From NCBI GenBank assembly GCA_027943245.1, contig JANDJZ010000059.1, forward strand, positions 1 to 64,000: a stretch of 64,000 bases of DNA. The letters run 5' to 3'. The notes beneath the pieces are model-generated. The model searched no databases. It was not told where the DNA came from and saw nothing but the letters and a program-made list of their open reading frames with translations. The DNA comes from Acanthamoeba sp. SK_2022b (Eukaryota > Discosea > Longamoebia > Acanthamoebidae). The position numbers and the translations under genes were made by a program. This document shows, piece by piece, positions 60,601-64,000 of the stretch; within the stretch, counting starts at the first letter, position 1, and every line of letters starts with the position of its first letter.

Positions 60601-63600
60601 GGTTCGTCTGTTGCTTGAGTTGTACACCCGCCACATCGTGTGGACCGGTTGTTAGTTCGTGGGTCGCCACTTACTTACTGGCTTACAGACCAGGGGTGCA
60701 AGGAACAGAACGGGGGGGGGGGCGAGTACCGCTTGTTCCTCTTCACTCTTCATTTGAAGCTGTCGTCGACGGCGGAACGCGGACGTGACGTCCTTGAACT
60801 CCTGGAGAGAGGATGTGTGTCAACGGTAATGGACCAGCAACTAGCGCGCCGATGCTCCACCAGGTTACCTTTCGCTTCGCCTTGTAATGGTACACTTTGG
60901 CGTTGCCCACCACTCCGATCACAAACGCGTATCGCATGTCATCTGTTGACCCAATACACGCATGGGGGCGTGATGAGTGATTGGAAAGTGAGTTGGGTGA
61001 TTGCCCAGAGTACTGATGGGGGAGGGACTTGAGAATACCGTCGGTGGTGTCGACCTCGTCCTGCAGACAGAGGGAAGCCTCGGGCCTCTTGGCATCGTCT
61101 CCCGTCGGCAGCGAGATGTTCTTGAGGCCCAGGTGCTGCACGAGCTGCGGGATGTTGAACGTGCGCACGGCCAGCAGCGACTTTCGGGGCGGGAGCGGTG
61201 CCATGATGCCGCTGCCGTTCCGGGCGTACACCGTGCGCGGGGTGTGTGGCGGCCGCGGCTCGAACGGAACGAAGAAGGAGGCCGGGCTGAAGCTCGAGTA
61301 GGACAGGTAGGCCGACTGGAACTCCGCCGGCGCGTTGCCGCTGTGCTGCTGCTGCTGTAACATCGGCAGCGATGGCAGGGAGTGTGACAGGGCAGAACGA
61401 TTGGCGATGGACGACTTCTTGCGCCGGGGCTTGACCAGCTCCTTGTTGTTCTCCATGAGCCTGTAGTTGGCGTGCAGTTCGCCGTTCTCGTCGTCATCGA
61501 GATGGGTAGCGGAGTGCTGCTCGCTGTTGTTGTCATGGTAGCGGTACTCGTAATCGGCCAGCATGTTGATCAGTCTCTTCTCCCGCTCATCTGTCCGCAG
61601 TTCAAGCAGCACACCGGTGGCCATGGTCACCAGGTTCTCCTCCTCCACTGATTCGTGATAAGTGGAAAACGTCGTGCACACTCTGCGCCCCGCCTCTCTG
61701 CATACATTTCCGGTGAATTCCGGCCACATATGAACCAAGGGGGATCCACGCAAGCGAGACAAAGGTGGCTGATGAGAGCGTGGAAAAAGGCGCGTACCGG
61801 AGTGAGGTGATATATTTGTGTTGGTCGTTCAGGTGGTACATACAGATGGCTGTGGCCTTCTTGGCATTGATGCTCGCCCTGCCCTCACGCACGACAGCGT
61901 TAACAATGGACATGCGTCGCAAAACAGGGGCGGTGGAGAGGAGGCGCACTTGTTGAGATCGGGTTTCACGGCTCCCTCCGAGCCGAGCCCTTGCCGGTCA
62001 CCATCGGTCAGCACCAGGATGGCGCGTCGGTCCATCAGCTTCATCCAGAAGCAGTCCGAGCTCACGGGTTGCTGGGTTCGCGTATCAGTCGGCGTAGCGG
62101 GCGCGGTCTTGAGCAGGGAGCGGTCCTTGTGGACCGTACGGGCACAGGCCGAATTGACGTAGGTCTCGAGTTTGTCGCTCTGGGGCCCGTTGAGATCCAC
62201 CACCTGCGTTGTGCTCGCCCCGTAAATATCATTTGCCTACTCCCCCCCCCGCATCAAAAAGCTTAGGCGCCTAAGGCGAAGGCGTGGACATGTCACCTTG
62301 CTGGAGTGTGACGAAGACTGCATCACTCCAAATTCGGGCAAGACCTCCCGCCAGACATTGTAGTTACCGCGCAACGTGGACAAGGTCTGCACATCGTCCT
62401 GCGTGTTTTGCTGCTCGTCGGCCGCCGGGTCAAGCGTTGGTGTATGAGGTTTAGTGAAGAAGTCGTGTGCGAGAAGTGAGGTACAATAAGGAGTCAGTAC
62501 CAGCACGATGGTGGACGACATGCCGCAGGCGACCTGGAGTATCTGGAGCCCGCGCAGGGGTTCGACCCGGCGTGGCGTCTTTTGGTTGGCCACCTCTGTG
62601 AGGTCCAGGTTGGCCTTTTGCTGCTCTCCGTCCAAGCCCAGTCGGCCACACCCCGTGCCACAGACGAACACCTCTCCCTTGTCTGTAAAGTGTCACACGA
62701 GAAGAGGTGCCACGCTTAGCCCAAGGCAGGATGCCACGATGACCGAGAGAGACTAGCGGTACCGCTAAGAGCGGCCATGTGCGCAAGGCCGCAGGCTATC
62801 TGCGCAATGCGAGTGCCGCGCAGCGAGGCAACTTGACGTGGTTCCTTCTGGTCTTCCTCGTCGCCGTGGCCCAGCCGGCCTCCGGTTCCTTCGCCCCAGG
62901 TGTACAGGTCTCCATTGTCTGCACAGATTGCACCGTACTCACGTCAGCTCCCGTGGTGCGTGGTTGAAGCGTTTGTGTGCACGAACCCATCAGGACTGCG
63001 CAGTGGGACCAGCCGCAGGCGATCTGTTGCACGCCGCGGCCGGCGAGGGAGACGATGGACTGCGGAGTACACTCGATCGTACGCCCAAAGTCGCCACCTT
63101 GACCCAGTACTCCGTGGCTGCCGTCTCCCCACGTGTACGTCAGCTTGTCCGCTGCGCTCGAAGAGAACCGAAGCGGATTAGTTAACACCGCAGGAAGATT
63201 ATCTGGATTAAGATCAGGCGGGGACGTTCGGGTAGAGGCCATACCGGTGGCGCAGAGAGTGTGGTAGGCACCGCACGCGACGTGGGTAACCTTCTTACGA
63301 AGGACACGGGAGAGGTACTCAACGAGCTTGGGGGTGGTTTGAATTTGCGGATCGCCCTCCTGCAGCTCGCCATGGCCTAGAACACCAAAGTTGGCGTCGC
63401 CCCACGAGTACAACTCGCCCGCATCTGCAGCGCAGGGCCATAATTAATCAATGAATCAATCGTCGGCACGAGCCCCTTCTGTCCTTTATTTCCTCTTATA
63501 TTCTTTTGATCATCATATTTAATATCGCGCGTCCTTTCGCTCAAGAAGGGGCTCGTACCACTGAACGCAGCCGTGTGACGCTCACCCAAAGCCACACCGG

Positions 63601-64000
63601 CTATGGGGGTGTTCAGTAGCTCTCCGACTACAGTGGGTGTGGTTTGATCGGTCTCGTCACCGTGACCCAATCGTCCATACCGGCCCATGCCCCAGGTGAA
63701 AAGCAAGCCCTTAGCTGGGCAAGGGCAAGGGCCAAGTAGCAGTTAAGTTTGGAAGAGGCCAGGAAGATGGGAGAGGAAGAGCTCGCACCAGAGATTGCTG
63801 CGGTGTGGCTCCAGCCACAAGCAACCCGAGCGATCTTGATGCGACGGAAGGAGGCAATCTGCTGGGGTAAGGAGAGCGTTCGACTGACCTTGTGGCCCAG
63901 CTTCCCGAAAGAACCGTCTCCCCAGGTGTACAGCTCTCCCTCACCTGCGTATAGAAGATAAGCTATCCGCAGGGCTGGTGCATATACCTGATTGGGTTTA
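52366..64000 (-). CDS. Class I phosphoinositide 3-kinase fused to RCC1 repeats and a RasGEF N-terminal (REM) module (5' end outside window)
   Basis: More than 30 short exons on one strand. From the right edge: at least six RCC1 propeller repeats (e.g. GELYTWGDGSFGKLGHKVSR, LLFTWGMGRYGRLGHGDETD; 62.5-64 kb). An unrecognised linker at 60.1-62.3 kb includes MYHLNDQHKYITSLR. A REM domain at 59.3-59.9 kb has FVAAFLLTYRSFATPQELLD. A Ras-binding domain at 56.9-57.5 kb has VRVKLHFPSGSLVRTMLCSA and SDYLVKICG. A C2 domain at 55.7-56.6 kb has ARLCLS-like ATRLCLSLMGVNPNDG and SLNLWPGEKANPIG. A helical PIK domain at 54.3-55.45 kb has QVLKYEPYHDS and IGHFFFWHLQAELH. The catalytic domain has VIFKAGDDLRQDILILQMFG, the loop GIGDRHNDN and HIDFAHFLGN (DFA, not DFG), then basic KGFKRE. 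It should make PtdIns(3,4,5)P3 at the plasma membrane downstream of Ras or GPCRs. Confidence 0.87.
53451..53529. repeat. (GTGTC)n pentanucleotide repeat in intron
   Basis: About fifteen GTGTC units with one variant, in a kinase-domain intron of the PI3K gene. Confidence 0.94.
54524..54625. repeat. (CA)n microsatellite in intron
   Basis: About 100 bp of CA with one CG interruption, in a PIK-domain intron of the PI3K gene (GT on the sense strand). Confidence 0.94.
59214..59281. repeat. (GGT)n trinucleotide repeat, intronic or poly-Pro coding
   Basis: About 22 GGT units. On the minus strand the run is (CCA)n, and one frame gives poly-Pro running directly into DDVLHVEFVKLVWSHEQIHN. An exon start inside or before the repeat is possible because no good 3' splice site separates them. 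Confidence 0.85.

Overview
The window looks like nuclear DNA of a free-living amoebozoan, most likely an Acanthamoeba-type genome. Coding regions are GC-rich, genes are closely packed, and almost every gene is cut by many short GT-AG introns, often with donors of the form GTACG or GTGCG. It carries typical amoebozoan families: a cAMP-receptor-like GPCR, a receptor with tyrosine-kinase-like domains and a cyclase-like domain, and a class I PI 3-kinase. No rRNA, tRNA, CRISPR array or bacterial operon was found. Exon models were built by hand by joining homologous blocks at splice sites that keep the frame.

Layout. 0-4.4 kb: 5' part of an unrecognised Gln/Ser/Pro-rich protein (-), AP-2 sigma (+), a divergent ribosomal L12-like gene (-), an AIMP1/EMAPII-like tRNA-binding protein (+). 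4.9-13.4 kb: two inverted paralogues of a secreted Ser/Pro-rich single-pass membrane protein flank a GRAM/coiled-coil/tail-anchored protein (-), pantothenate synthetase (+) and a lysosomal-type MFS carrier (+). 13.7-18.5 kb: a PH/coiled-coil/RUN-like protein (-). 18.7-22.9 kb: CG-poor DNA with a broken DDE-type transposase. 22.9-28.2 kb: phospholipase B (+), a SAP-like protein with a KEN box (+), a cAMP-receptor-like GPCR (-). 29-33.1 kb: an unrecognised Ser/Pro-rich protein (+) and an SLC52-like riboflavin transporter (+). 33.4-37.2 kb: an NADPH alkenal/prostaglandin reductase (+) and a secreted carboxylesterase with an apparent frameshift (-). 37.7-42.9 kb: a receptor with two PstS-like domains, an EGF-like module, a membrane span, kinase, degenerate cyclase domain and second kinase (+). 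43-46.4 kb: a ThrE/Prm10-like transporter (-). 47-52.2 kb: an ankyrin/PH protein (+). 52.4-64 kb: a very large gene (-), open at the right edge, joining RCC1 repeats and a RasGEF N-terminal (REM) module to a complete class I PI 3-kinase.

Several genes fit signalling and membrane traffic (AP-2, GRAM, PH-RUN, GPCR, PI3K, ankyrin-PH, receptor kinase), but nothing suggests a co-regulated cluster. Long CA/GT microsatellites sit in introns of many genes. Palindromic sites of bZIP, bHLH and E2F type lie in several 5' regions.
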